Assembly (NCBI GenBank): GCA_018433085.1 | Contig: JAHDRW010000008.1 | Location: 124,001-188,000, forward strand | Direction of reading: 5' to 3' | DNA from: Deltaproteobacteria bacterium | GTDB taxonomy: Bacteria; Desulfobacterota; Desulfomonilia; UBA1062 | Length of the DNA: 64,000 bases | Part shown: positions 8,766 to 16,719 of the stretch, piece after piece | Layout: every line of letters starts with the position of its first letter | Position numbering within the stretch: position 1 is the first letter of the stretch | Translations under genes and position numbers: made by a program | The notes under the pieces: generated by a model | What the model saw: only the letters and a program-made list of their open reading frames with translations | What the model was told of the DNA's origin: nothing | The model's database searches: none

Positions 8766-9643
8766 TCATCCTCCTTTGCCTTCGGATGAGCCTTATCATA
8801 CACATCCATTAATTTGTCCAGGGTTAAATGGGTATACCGTTGGGTCGTCGAGAGGCTCGCATGACCGAGCATCTCCTGAATGGCGCGCAGATCGGCACCG
8901 GCATCGAGCATGTGGGTGGCGAAGGTGTGGCGGATGACGTGGGGGCTCACCCGCCTGCTCACAGCCGCTCTCTGTGACCATAGATCCACGGTGCGGCGGA
9001 TGCTCCGCGAGCCGAGCCTCGTGCCCCGGTTGTTGAGGAAGAGGGGCTGGCTGCTGTACAGAGGGTCGCCTATCCCCCTGCCCTGGAGATATTCGGAGAT
9101 GGCCGAAAGGGCCCTCTTTCCGATCGGGACCTTCCGCTGCTTCGACCCCTTTCCCGTGACCAGGATGAACCCGGTATCCCTGTCGATATCCCTGCAGTTC
9201 ATGGACTCCATCTCGGATACCCTTATCCCCGTGGAGTAGAACAGCTCCAGGATGGCCCGGTCCCTGAGGTCGGAAGTGCCTTCGATGAGATCCACGATCT
9301 CTTCCGGACTCAAATTTTTCGGCAGGATCTCCTGTTTTTTCAGGGAACGCACGTGGGCAAACGGGTTCGCGGCCAGATCGGTCCTGGTCATGGCAAAGTC
9401 GAAGAAGCCTTTTATGGAGCTGAGCTTCCGGTTGATGCTGGAGCGGTTGTACCGGGTGTGGAGCCTGAGCATATAGGACCTCACGGTCAGACGGTCGGGG
9501 ATCCGTACCGCCCGGCCTGCGAGAAACGAAAGAAGATCGCGGATATCGTTCACGTATGCCCGGTAGGTCTCCGGAGACAGTCCCTTCTGGTCCAGGAGAA
9601 AGATCTGGTACTGATTCAGGAGATCATCGAGATCGATTCCCAT
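8756..9643 (-). CDS. xerC: Tyrosine recombinase XerC
   Basis: A 295-aa site-specific recombinase with an N-terminal SAM-like domain (residues 1-90) and a C-terminal catalytic domain. Catalytic residues are visible: Arg in YSTGIRVSE, the [12 protein letters not shown] box carrying His and Arg, LGHASLSTT with the second His, and the nucleophile in QRYTHL. Its place before hslVU marks it as the housekeeping XerC that resolves chromosome dimers with XerD at dif, not a phage integrase. There is no ribosome binding site; a promoter places the transcript start at or next to the ATG. Confidence 0.93.
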   Translation of the reverse strand: MGIDLDDLLNQYQIFLLDQKGLSPETYRAYVNDIRDLLSFLAGRAVRIPDRLTVRSYMLRLHTRYNRSSINRKLSSIKGFFDFAMTRTDLAANPFAHVRSLKKQEILPKNLSPEEIVDLIEGTSDLRDRAILELFYSTGIRVSEMESMNCRDIDRDTGFILVTGKGSKQRKVPIGKRALSAISEYLQGRGIGDPLYSSQPLFLNNRGTRLGSRSIRRTVDLWSQRAAVSRRVSPHVIRHTFATHMLDAGADLRAIQEMLGHASLSTTQRYTHLTLDKLMDVYDKAHPKAKEDEWK

Positions 9644-9649
9644 ATATTT

Positions 9650-9678
9650 AGATTACACCGAAGTCCCGGGCGAATCAA
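9650..9678 (-). promoter_or_regulatory. Promoter of xerC-hslVU, probably leaderless
   Basis: On the minus strand TTGATT (complement of 9673-9678) and TAATCT (complement of 9650-9655) are 17 bp apart. Only 6 bp separate the -10 element from the ATG at 9643, so transcription should begin at the start codon itself. Confidence 0.5.
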
Positions 9679-9723
9679 GCCGGGGGAATGTCTGGAGGAA
9701 TCGCCCCAGGGACCTCATTCACT

Positions 9724-9765
9724 GTTGCCAACCTCCCCCTATTGTGAAATAGTGTGCCCGGCAAC
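9724..9765. promoter_or_regulatory. Nested inverted repeats upstream of the thiolase gene
   Basis: GTTGCC (9724-9729) and GGCAAC (9760-9765) flank a smaller inverted repeat CTATT-GTGA-AATAG (9739-9752). It lies 38 bp before the thiolase start codon, in the place for an operator or a leader hairpin. No matching regulator was identified. Confidence 0.35.
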
Positions 9766-9802
9766 AAATCAAGAAGAAAATCCACCCATAGAAGGAGGCA
9801 TT

Positions 9803-11092
9803 ATGGATAATGTCGTTATCGTGAGCGCAAAGCGCACTGCAGTGGGGTCTTTTGGAGGGACCCTCAAGGGTGTAGAGACAAAAGACCTGGGAGCACTCGT
9901 GATACGGGAGGCCTTGCTGTCGGTAGGGCTCAAACCCGAAGTACCTGATATTATCAGGAAGGAGCAGCCGAATCCCCTCCAGAAGGAAGAGATCGCGCCG
10001 GTTGAAAAGGAATACCGGAAGTGGCCCGAGGAGAACATGGCCATCGCGGTCGACGAGGTCATCATGGGCAACGTGCTCATAGCCGGACAGGGGCAAAACC
10101 CCGGACGGCAGGCCATGGTCCGCGCCGGCCTCCCCAAGGAGACCCCGGCCATCACCGTCAACAAGGTATGCGCCTCGGGGATGAAGGCGATCGCCCTGGC
10201 GGCGGCGTCCATTATGGCAGGAGACAATGAAGTCGTCGTTGCCGGCGGCATGGAGAATATGAGCAATGTGCCCATCGCCCTGCCCGGCGCACGCTGGGGT
10301 TACCGCATGGACATGCCCTATGGCAAGACCGTGGACCTCATGGTCTTTGACGGTCTTTACGAGATCTTCTACGGATACCACATGGGCGTCACCGCCGAGA
10401 ACATAGCCGCCCTCTACGGTATCAGCCGCGAGGAGCAGGACAGGCTGGGCTTCGAGTCTCACTCCCGCGCACGGGCGGCCATTGCCAAGGGGATCCTGAA
10501 GGACGAGATCGTTCCGGTGGTCATCCCCCAGAGAAAGGGCGACCCCATCATATTCGATACGGACGAGCGCCCCATGGACACCACCCTGGAGAAGATGGCG
10601 AAGCTCCCCACCGTGTTCAAGAAAGACGGTACTGTCACCGCGGGCAACGCATCGGGGATCAACGACGGCTCTGCGGCGTGCCTGGTCATGAGCGAGAAGA
10701 AGGCCAGAGAGCTCGGCCTCAAGCCCCTTGCCCGGATCAAGGGCTACGCGTCCGGCGCCATCGACCCCGCCTATATGGGGCTGGGCCCCATCCCGGCGGT
10801 ACGGAAGCTCCTCAGAACGACCGGAACGAGCATCAAGGACTACGGGCTCTTCGAGCTGAACGAGGCCTTCGCCTCCCAGGCGCTCGCATGCATCAGGGAG
10901 CTCGGTCTCGACGAGAGCATCACAAACGTCAACGGCTCGGGTATCTCCATCGGGCACGCCATCGGCGCCACGGGTGCCAGGATCGTCACCGCCCTCATCT
11001 ATGAGATGAAGAGGAGAAACATCGAGCTCGGCTTGACGAGCCTGTGCATCGGAGGCGGCATGGGCATGGCAATGTCCATCGAGGCCCTGTAA
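9803..11092 (+). CDS. Acetyl-CoA acetyltransferase (thiolase)
   Basis: A 429-aa thiolase-family enzyme that makes or cleaves beta-ketoacyl-CoA. The acylated cysteine lies in NKVCASGMKA, the oxyanion-hole region in GGMENMS, the first His/Asn pair in FELNEAFASQA and the C-terminal catalytic Cys in CIGGGMGMAM. The usual NVNGGAIALGHPIGASGAR is altered to NVNGSGISIGHAIGATGAR. An extra stretch of about 33 residues, rich in charged residues and proline (residues about 50-82), interrupts the normally direct link from the first helix to DEVIMGNVL. GAAGGAGG precedes the ATG with ideal spacing. It stands alone between divergent xerC and convergent S8 protease; probable role in fatty- or aromatic-acid metabolism. 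Confidence 0.9.
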   Translation: MDNVVIVSAKRTAVGSFGGTLKGVETKDLGALVIREALLSVGLKPEVPDIIRKEQPNPLQKEEIAPVEKEYRKWPEENMAIAVDEVIMGNVLIAGQGQNPGRQAMVRAGLPKETPAITVNKVCASGMKAIALAAASIMAGDNEVVVAGGMENMSNVPIALPGARWGYRMDMPYGKTVDLMVFDGLYEIFYGYHMGVTAENIAALYGISREEQDRLGFESHSRARAAIAKGILKDEIVPVVIPQRKGDPIIFDTDERPMDTTLEKMAKLPTVFKKDGTVTAGNASGINDGSAACLVMSEKKARELGLKPLARIKGYASGAIDPAYMGLGPIPAVRKLLRTTGTSIKDYGLFELNEAFASQALACIRELGLDESITNVNGSGISIGHAIGATGARIVTALIYEMKRRNIELGLTSLCIGGGMGMAMSIEAL

Positions 11093-11109
11093 CGTTAGAA
11101 AGAAGGGTT

Positions 11110-11133
11110 GCCCCCCCTTTTGCAAGGGGGGGC
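11110..11133. terminator. Strong GC hairpin between thiolase and S8 protease genes
   Basis: A run of seven C followed by TTTTGC and AAGGGGGG forms an 8-bp stem with a TTGC loop at 11110-11133, between two convergent genes. There is no long U tract. Confidence 0.55.
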
Positions 11134-11144
11134 GGGGGTATAGG

Positions 11145-12497
11145 TTATCCCGAATGCCGCATAAACGGCATCCGGAAAAGAACCGTCAGACTGAAGATTA
11201 TCACGAGGCCGAGCGGGCTGCCGGGATTCCGGCCGGAATCAATCAGACAGCCCCCGCCTCCACCACTCTCACCACTCGCGACGACAGCACCGTCGCCCGT
11301 ATCCGCCACCGGTGCCGAGGTCTTAGACGAGGCATCATACTGAGCCTCGGACAACAGGGCCTGGTGGGCATTGATGCAGCCCCCGGTGGCGATGTTCTGG
11401 AAATCGATTCCCTCTCCCGCGATCACCGATCCCAGGAGAATGCTCCTGATATCCGTCACTTCGAGCCCGGGAGACAGGTATTTCACCATGGCGGCCACCG
11501 ATGCGACAAAGGGGGTGGCAAACGAGGTTCCGGATGACCAGGTGGAATATCCACCGTCTCGATCGGTCGTACAGACTCCAACACCGGGCGCGGCGATGTC
11601 CACGCTGGTGAGCCCGTAGTTGGAGAAGCTCGCGAGTTCCCCGAAGCTGTTCATGGCGGCCACCGCTATGATATTCTCATGAGGGTAGTTCGAGGGATAA
11701 TGATCGTTCGCGTCGTTATCCTGCCCTTTGTTCCCTGCCGAGCAGATGAACATGACCCCGTGGTCCCGGGCATACTGGATCGCATCGAAAAGCGAATAGG
11801 AATATGAATAGAACCCCCAGCTCGCATTGATGATGTCCGCGCCGTTATCCACAGCGTGATAGATGGCGCTGACCGCGTCCGAGAGGCTGCCCGTGGTCTT
11901 GCCGTCATTGTTTTTCATGAACTTGAGCGGCATGATCCCGACTTCGATGTTCCAGGCCACTCCGGCAACCCCGATTCCGTTGTCACCCAGGGCGCCTATG
12001 ATCCCGCACACCTTGGTGCCGTGACCGGCATCGTCCTCCGGAACCCCATCATTGTTTGCAAAGTCGTATCCGGGAGTCAGGATTCCCTGGAGATCGGGAT
12101 GCGCGGCATCGACACCGGAGTCGATCACGGCAATGGTGACCGGATAACCCGGTCCGTGCCGGTCCAGAATGTCCCACGCATCGGGAAGCTCCAGGCCGCT
12201 CCACTGGGTAGCATCGTAGGGCCAGTCGGACGGGATGTCCTCGGCCTCGATGACGTAGTTCGGCTCCACATACTCCACATCGTCCCTGTCCTTAAGCTCA
12301 TGAATGGCTTCTTGGGCGTCGTCAACCGCGATAATGACCGGGCGGTTCTCTTCTCCCGTTGCCATGACGTGTGCACTTCCCGGAACCGGCTTGAACTTGA
12401 CGATAAGCTCGTTCTGCCGGTACTCGGCCGCGGATACGGGCAGGCACGAGAAGGCGAGAACGAGAAAAACGGATATCGTAACTGTTGCGTACTTCAT
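11145..12497 (-). CDS. Secreted subtilisin-family (S8) serine protease with C-terminal Gly-Cys anchor-like tail
   Basis: A 450-aa protein. Residues 1-24 are a signal peptide ending VSAA. An inhibitor-like propeptide (about 25-90, ELIVKFKP to VEYVEPNY) precedes the catalytic domain, with Asp126 in IAVIDSGVD, His159 in GHGTKVCG and Ser325 in SGTSFATP. The C terminus is a Ser/Gly spacer, then GGGGGC at about 412-417, a hydrophobic segment GLVIIFSLTVLF and a short basic end RMPFMRHSG. That resembles C-terminal sorting signals processed by rhombosortase- or myxosortase-like enzymes, so the protease may be surface-attached by its cysteine. The gene is monocistronic, 221 bp beyond rsmA. Confidence 0.88.
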   Translation of the reverse strand: MKYATVTISVFLVLAFSCLPVSAAEYRQNELIVKFKPVPGSAHVMATGEENRPVIIAVDDAQEAIHELKDRDDVEYVEPNYVIEAEDIPSDWPYDATQWSGLELPDAWDILDRHGPGYPVTIAVIDSGVDAAHPDLQGILTPGYDFANNDGVPEDDAGHGTKVCGIIGALGDNGIGVAGVAWNIEVGIMPLKFMKNNDGKTTGSLSDAVSAIYHAVDNGADIINASWGFYSYSYSLFDAIQYARDHGVMFICSAGNKGQDNDANDHYPSNYPHENIIAVAAMNSFGELASFSNYGLTSVDIAAPGVGVCTTDRDGGYSTWSSGTSFATPFVASVAAMVKYLSPGLEVTDIRSILLGSVIAGEGIDFQNIATGGCINAHQALLSEAQYDASSKTSAPVADTGDGAVVASGESGGGGGCLIDSGRNPGSPLGLVIIFSLTVLFRMPFMRHSG

Positions 12498-12660
12498 AAC
12501 CCTATACCCCCCAGATCTGTACGATCTACTGGGTACAAGGCAATCCAGATGCCAAAATCGTGACTATTGCGATTTATCTGTTATCTATCATGATATCCAT
12601 ATGTTAATCTATCTCTGGAATGAATCGTCCATTTTTTGTCGTTACAGGAATTACCGGATG

Positions 12661-12674
12661 GTAACCCGGGTTAC
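12661..12674. promoter_or_regulatory. Perfect 14-bp palindrome in the rsmA/S8 intergenic region
   Basis: GTAACCCGGGTTAC is an exact palindrome. It is flanked by two direct copies of GGATGGTAA (12656-12664 and 12677-12685 approximately). It lies about 165 bp upstream of the S8 protease start. With no loop it fits a protein-binding site better than a terminator. Confidence 0.35.
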
Positions 12675-12718
12675 AATGGATGGTAATCCGATTTGTAATC
12701 TGTAACTTGGGAGAATAT

Positions 12719-13513
12719 TCAGGGGGTGATAATTTGACGATATATCCGGCCCAGCCGCGCGTACTCCTCCCAGGAGAGATTCTGCGGTCTCTTCTCCAGA
12801 CCGATGCCCGCCTGGCGGGCCAGATCGGAAAGCCCCTGCTTCGTGATACCGGGGAGGCCCAGCAGCGAGTTCCTGAGCATTTTCCTCCTCTGGGCAAACG
12901 AGCACAGAACCACCTGCCGGTACGCATCCCGTTCTGAAGGAGGCAGGGGGTTCTGCCGGGGAACGAGCCTGATCACCCGGGAGTCCACCTTGGGCTCGGG
13001 AAAGAAATTCTTCGGTCCGACCACGAAGCCCGGGTCACAGAGAAAAACAGCCGAGAGCAGAACCGTGAGCGCCGAGTATTCGCTGTGACCCACGGGTGCG
13101 CATATCCTCCCGGCCACCTCTTTCTGGACCATGACCACCACCGAGGCGGGCGGGGTCGTCACCTCGGCGAGGCGCAGGACCACCCGGGTGGCGATATTGT
13201 ACGGCAGGTTCGCCACCACCTTGGTTTCCGGGGACACGAGCGGGTTTATATCCAGATCGAGCACATCCCCGTGCACCAGGGTGAAGGCCGGCTCATCCGA
13301 AAACCGATTCTTAAGAAGCCCGAAGAGCTCGTCATCCTTTTCAACGGCCACGACCCGGGATGCGGATTTCAGAAGCGCTCCGGTGAGGGCGCCTTTTCCC
13401 GGACCGATCTCCAGGACCGTGTCCCCCTGCTCCACCCCGGAGAACGCGACGATCTTTTCCGCAATGCCCGGGTTTTTCAGAAAATTCTGGCCCAGAGAAG
13501 ACTTGGGTCTCAT
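12719..13513 (-). CDS. rsmA: 16S rRNA adenine-N6,N6-dimethyltransferase
   Basis: RsmA (KsgA) dimethylates A1518 and A1519 near the 3' end of 16S rRNA. The 264-aa protein starts MRPKSSLGQNFL, the typical entry, with SAM motif I LEIGPGKGALT around residue 37, VAVEKD for ribose binding, and the catalytic motif IV NLPYNIATRV. The C-terminal helical domain contains FAQRRKMLRNSL. The ATG at 13513 overlaps the tsaD stop as ATGA with GGTGG 8 bp upstream; an upstream GTG and ATG are in frame but less well placed. It closes the twelve-gene minus-strand operon. Confidence 0.95.
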   Translation of the reverse strand: MRPKSSLGQNFLKNPGIAEKIVAFSGVEQGDTVLEIGPGKGALTGALLKSASRVVAVEKDDELFGLLKNRFSDEPAFTLVHGDVLDLDINPLVSPETKVVANLPYNIATRVVLRLAEVTTPPASVVVMVQKEVAGRICAPVGHSEYSALTVLLSAVFLCDPGFVVGPKNFFPEPKVDSRVIRLVPRQNPLPPSERDAYRQVVLCSFAQRRKMLRNSLLGLPGITKQGLSDLARQAGIGLEKRPQNLSWEEYARLGRIYRQIITP

Positions 13514-14565
13514 TCCCATGTCCACCGTGAAACGGCGTTGAGATCCAGGGAGGCGAACCGGCCTTCGCTGATGTGCCGGATGCCGGCGATTCCGATCATG
13601 GCGGCGTTGTCGGTACAGTATTTTCTCTCGGGAATGATAAGCCTGATTCCGGTCTCCTCGGATTTGCGCTTAAGGGACTCCCTCAGGAGGCTGTTGCTCG
13701 CCACCCCTCCGGTCACCACCAGGAGGTCCATGTGATGATCCGCCGCCGCCCTGAAGGACTTCTCCACCAGAACGTCCACCACGGCCTGCTGGAAGGACGC
13801 GGCGATTCTCGGCACCAAGTCCTCCTTGCCCGGCCTGGGGGTCTTTTTCGCGGGCAGCCCGGAGAAGGTGAGGTCCATATCCTCGAAGATCCCTTCCTTG
13901 AGCACCCGGTTGAGCACTGCGGTCTTCAGCCCGGAAAAACTGAAGTCATAGGTCCCGTCTTTCATGAGAGGCCGGGGGAATTCGATGGCACGGGAATCGA
14001 CCCCCTTGCTTATCCTTTCAATGACCACCCCGCCGGGATAACCCAGATAGAGGAGCTTGGCCACCTTGTCGAAGGCCTCTCCCGCCGCGTCGTCAAGGGT
14101 CTGCCCGATGGGCGTGATGGAAGAAGGCGACATAACCCGGTAGAGCGAGGTGTGCCCCCCGGATACGACCATGCCGATGTGGGGATAGGGCACCTCGCGC
14201 CCGATCCGCGCGGCACTCAGGTGACCCTCCAGGTGGTTGACGCCGCACAGGGGAATGTCGAGTCCATAGGCAAGGGCCTTGGCATACGAGATTCCCACCA
14301 GGAGCGCCCCCACGAGCCCCGGCCCGCGGGTGACCGCCACGGCGCCCAACTCGCCGGTGGACAGATCCGCCTCACGGAGGGCCTCCCGCACCACGGGCTC
14401 AATGAGCTCGGTATGACGGCGGGACGCAATCTCCGGCACCACGCCGCCAAAGGCTGCGTGATCCTGAATCTGGCTCGCAACGATATCGGAGAGGACGGCC
14501 CCGGCGCCGGTGACCACGGCTGCCGCGGTTTCGTCGCACGATGTTTCTATGGCTAGGATGTTCAC
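13510..14565 (-). CDS. tsaD: tRNA N6-threonylcarbamoyladenosine transferase subunit TsaD
   Basis: TsaD transfers threonylcarbamoyl from its AMP ester to A37 of ANN-decoding tRNAs. The 351-aa protein begins MNILAIETSCDETAAAVV, has the iron-binding HxxxH in VNHLEGHLSA, and the ASKH-fold nucleotide motifs SGGHTSLY and VTGGVASNSLL. It starts with GTG, overlapping the preceding stop as GTGA. TsaC, the enzyme supplying the activated intermediate, is also in this window at 46232; TsaB and TsaE are not. Confidence 0.95.
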   Translation of the reverse strand: MNILAIETSCDETAAAVVTGAGAVLSDIVASQIQDHAAFGGVVPEIASRRHTELIEPVVREALREADLSTGELGAVAVTRGPGLVGALLVGISYAKALAYGLDIPLCGVNHLEGHLSAARIGREVPYPHIGMVVSGGHTSLYRVMSPSSITPIGQTLDDAAGEAFDKVAKLLYLGYPGGVVIERISKGVDSRAIEFPRPLMKDGTYDFSFSGLKTAVLNRVLKEGIFEDMDLTFSGLPAKKTPRPGKEDLVPRIAASFQQAVVDVLVEKSFRAAADHHMDLLVVTGGVASNSLLRESLKRKSEETGIRLIIPERKYCTDNAAMIGIAGIRHISEGRFASLDLNAVSRWTWE

Positions 14566-15998
14566 TGTCTGCTTGCTTTCAGGTCTACATAGAAGTTCAC
14601 TGCCGGGGTGTGGTGCCGCATGGCGGATATCCGGTATCGATCCGTTCCTGCGCCGGCGGGTTCGGCATACCTTCCCAGAAGCCTTCCGGTATGGATCTCA
14701 TACCCCCGGTCTTCGCCGGTGTTGTCGTTCCAGTTCGATACAAAGCCCTTGAAGTTCACGACAAATCCGTGGTTGGTGCTTCCCCGGTATACCAGCTCTT
14801 TGATCACGAGGACGGATCCCTTCTCCACACTCAGGCTTTCCTCCGGCTCCAGCGCATAGCATACACCGTTTACCTCCATGATCAACCATGTATTCCGGGC
14901 CGGCGGCATGACCTCCACGAAAACTTGTCCGCACGGGAACATATCCTTTCTGATCTCAATGGTGGTGGACTCCGCGATCGCCAGTTTCCTCCCGGTATCA
15001 TTGATGTTCCCGTAGCGCTTTACATCCGCCACAACCCCCCGCTTGTAGTTCGACTTGATGTCGATGATCTGAAGCGTGTCTCCCTGATTGATCACGAGCT
15101 GCTCCTGATCGTGGACGGCAATGGGAGGCCCGTCGTTCAGCGATATGAGGGCATACTCCATCTGGGGCGGATCGATGTAGATGCTCGGCTGGGCCGGGAC
15201 GATCCCGATCTCCTTCATGAAGGCATTCACTACCATGGTCTGAAACACCACCCGATCACGGAAATCCCTGATCGACTTCGACGTCTCACTGGCAAAGGCC
15301 GGCTTGTGGAGCCTGGTGAGCACGTAGTAGGTGGCGGACTTTCGCTGCTCCTTGTGGATACTGTCCGTGGAAGAGGTCCGGTGATTGTTGTAGTGAAAAT
15401 GGTATCCCTGCTCGTGGATGGCGGTGTTGACCTGCGCGATCACCCGTTCGGACATGCCCTGGAGGTCGTATGTCTTCCCGCTGGGAGCCGTATATCGATC
15501 CGCATCCGTGATGATGCACTGGCCGAAGCGCTTGGGATTGCGCATAGCATCTATGTAATCAGGGTGATAGAAGCCGGAGCCGTCATGCAGGTTGAGGAAG
15601 TAGTCGGCCTCGTCCATGAACTCCTTGATCTTCTTCACCACCTCGCTGTCCGGATCAAAGGGCTGCGCATCGGCGAATTTGCGGTTCATGTCCCCGTTGG
15701 GCCCCCGTTCGTTCACCAGGATCGAGTAGAGATTGGCCCGGGGCACCACGATGAGGTTCCCCTGTTTCAGGCTCATATCCGCATAGAGGTCCGCTGCCAG
15801 ATAGCCTCCCGGCTCGTTGCCCTGAATTCCCCCCATGATCATGAGCGTGGGACCCGGCTCCTCGCCATTGATGCGGTATACGTCCAGACGATGATCCGTG
15901 TCCGGGAAAAAAACCTCGTGTGTCTGTGCCCCGTATACCATCAGGGGAAGCAGGAAAATGGAAACCGCTGCGAGGATTGCTTTCACGGAACGTGTCAT
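14562..15998 (-). CDS. M14-family peptidoglycan carboxypeptidase, Csd4-like
   Basis: A 478-aa exported protein: signal peptide about 1-24, then a metallocarboxypeptidase domain. The usual M14 HxxE zinc motif is GGIQGNEPGG here, with Gln59 in place of His and Glu62 retained, and a downstream ligand in FLNLHDGSG (His138). Gln-Glu-His zinc binding is the hallmark of Helicobacter Csd4, which trims muropeptide tripeptides and sets helical cell shape. The C-terminal half (about 290-478) is beta-rich, as expected for accessory domains. It directly follows a membrane coiled-coil gene and a Csd6-like gene, which supports a cell-wall role. The start at 15998 is chosen for the signal peptide and the 13-bp gap. 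Confidence 0.8.
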   Translation of the reverse strand: MTRSVKAILAAVSIFLLPLMVYGAQTHEVFFPDTDHRLDVYRINGEEPGPTLMIMGGIQGNEPGGYLAADLYADMSLKQGNLIVVPRANLYSILVNERGPNGDMNRKFADAQPFDPDSEVVKKIKEFMDEADYFLNLHDGSGFYHPDYIDAMRNPKRFGQCIITDADRYTAPSGKTYDLQGMSERVIAQVNTAIHEQGYHFHYNNHRTSSTDSIHKEQRKSATYYVLTRLHKPAFASETSKSIRDFRDRVVFQTMVVNAFMKEIGIVPAQPSIYIDPPQMEYALISLNDGPPIAVHDQEQLVINQGDTLQIIDIKSNYKRGVVADVKRYGNINDTGRKLAIAESTTIEIRKDMFPCGQVFVEVMPPARNTWLIMEVNGVCYALEPEESLSVEKGSVLVIKELVYRGSTNHGFVVNFKGFVSNWNDNTGEDRGYEIHTGRLLGRYAEPAGAGTDRYRISAMRHHTPAVNFYVDLKASRQ

Positions 15999-16011
15999 GT
16001 CATCCTGCTTC

Positions 16012-16719
16012 CTACTGTATCTGCTTTTTGTCCAGGGGCATGGAAAGCCGCATCCTGCCCTGGTCGTCGAAGATGTAGAAGACCATGCTCTCCCAGTCGG
16101 ACATGGCTGGAGGAACGGGAACATTCATGGGCTTGAAGTTGCGGATCGTGAATGGGAGGCCCCTGTTCGTTTCCGCCGGGATACCATCCTTCGTCTTCAC
16201 CATCGGGTAACAGACCTCGGAATCCTGCTTCTTGAACACGATAAAAAGACGCCCCTTTGCAGCACCCTCACTCGAGGGGCGGACATTCTCGACCTTGAAA
16301 CTCAGCTCGCTTCCGGACAGGACGAGATCTTTTATCCCGGCGATGGGGGAACGGACCTCGGCAGCAGGGGTTTCGGCCCGTGCGTCCGACCGAGCGGCTG
16401 CCGGTTCTCCCGACTCCGGCAGGGACTGGTAAATGGTGCTCAGACTGAGCTTCTTCTTGAGCGTTATGATCTCCTCGTCCTTGCGGGTAAGAAGCAGATT
16501 CAAATCCTTGAGCTCCCCGGACTGAATTTCTATGGTATTCTCGGCCTCTGCAAGATTACCCCGGATACTGGTGAGCCACACGGCCATAGCGACGAGAACG
16601 ACGGCCATAGCGACGAGTCCGCTGAGGAATACCCTGACCCAGAACGACCGTATGGTCATCACCGCCCTTTCGCCTGTCGGCCGCATGATAATAATCTGGT
16701 AGGGCTCACGAGTTTTCAT
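16012..16719 (-). CDS. Single-pass membrane protein with coiled coil, in cell-shape cassette
   Basis: The 235-aa product has a short cytoplasmic N terminus, one hydrophobic segment at about residues 28-50, a predicted coiled coil at about 55-95 (heptad-like LAEAENTIEIQSGEL, then DLNLLLTRKDEEIITLKKKL), an Ala/Ser-rich linker and a C-terminal beta-rich domain ending MRLSMPLDKKQIQ. No enzymatic motif is visible. It overlaps the Csd6-like gene by 14 bp and precedes the Csd4-like gene by 13 bp. By position it resembles the membrane scaffold (Csd5-like role) in Helicobacter shape complexes, but I see no sequence identity to claim homology. Confidence 0.7.
   Translation of the reverse strand: MKTREPYQIIIMRPTGERAVMTIRSFWVRVFLSGLVAMAVVLVAMAVWLTSIRGNLAEAENTIEIQSGELKDLNLLLTRKDEEIITLKKKLSLSTIYQSLPESGEPAAARSDARAETPAAEVRSPIAGIKDLVLSGSELSFKVENVRPSSEGAAKGRLFIVFKKQDSEVCYPMVKTKDGIPAETNRGLPFTIRNFKPMNVPVPPAMSDWESMVFYIFDDQGRMRLSMPLDKKQIQ

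Noticed and set aside
8756-9643. Tyrosine recombinase as a sign of a genomic island
   Set aside because: It is in the classical xerC-hslV-hslU operon and no attachment-site repeats or phage genes are near.
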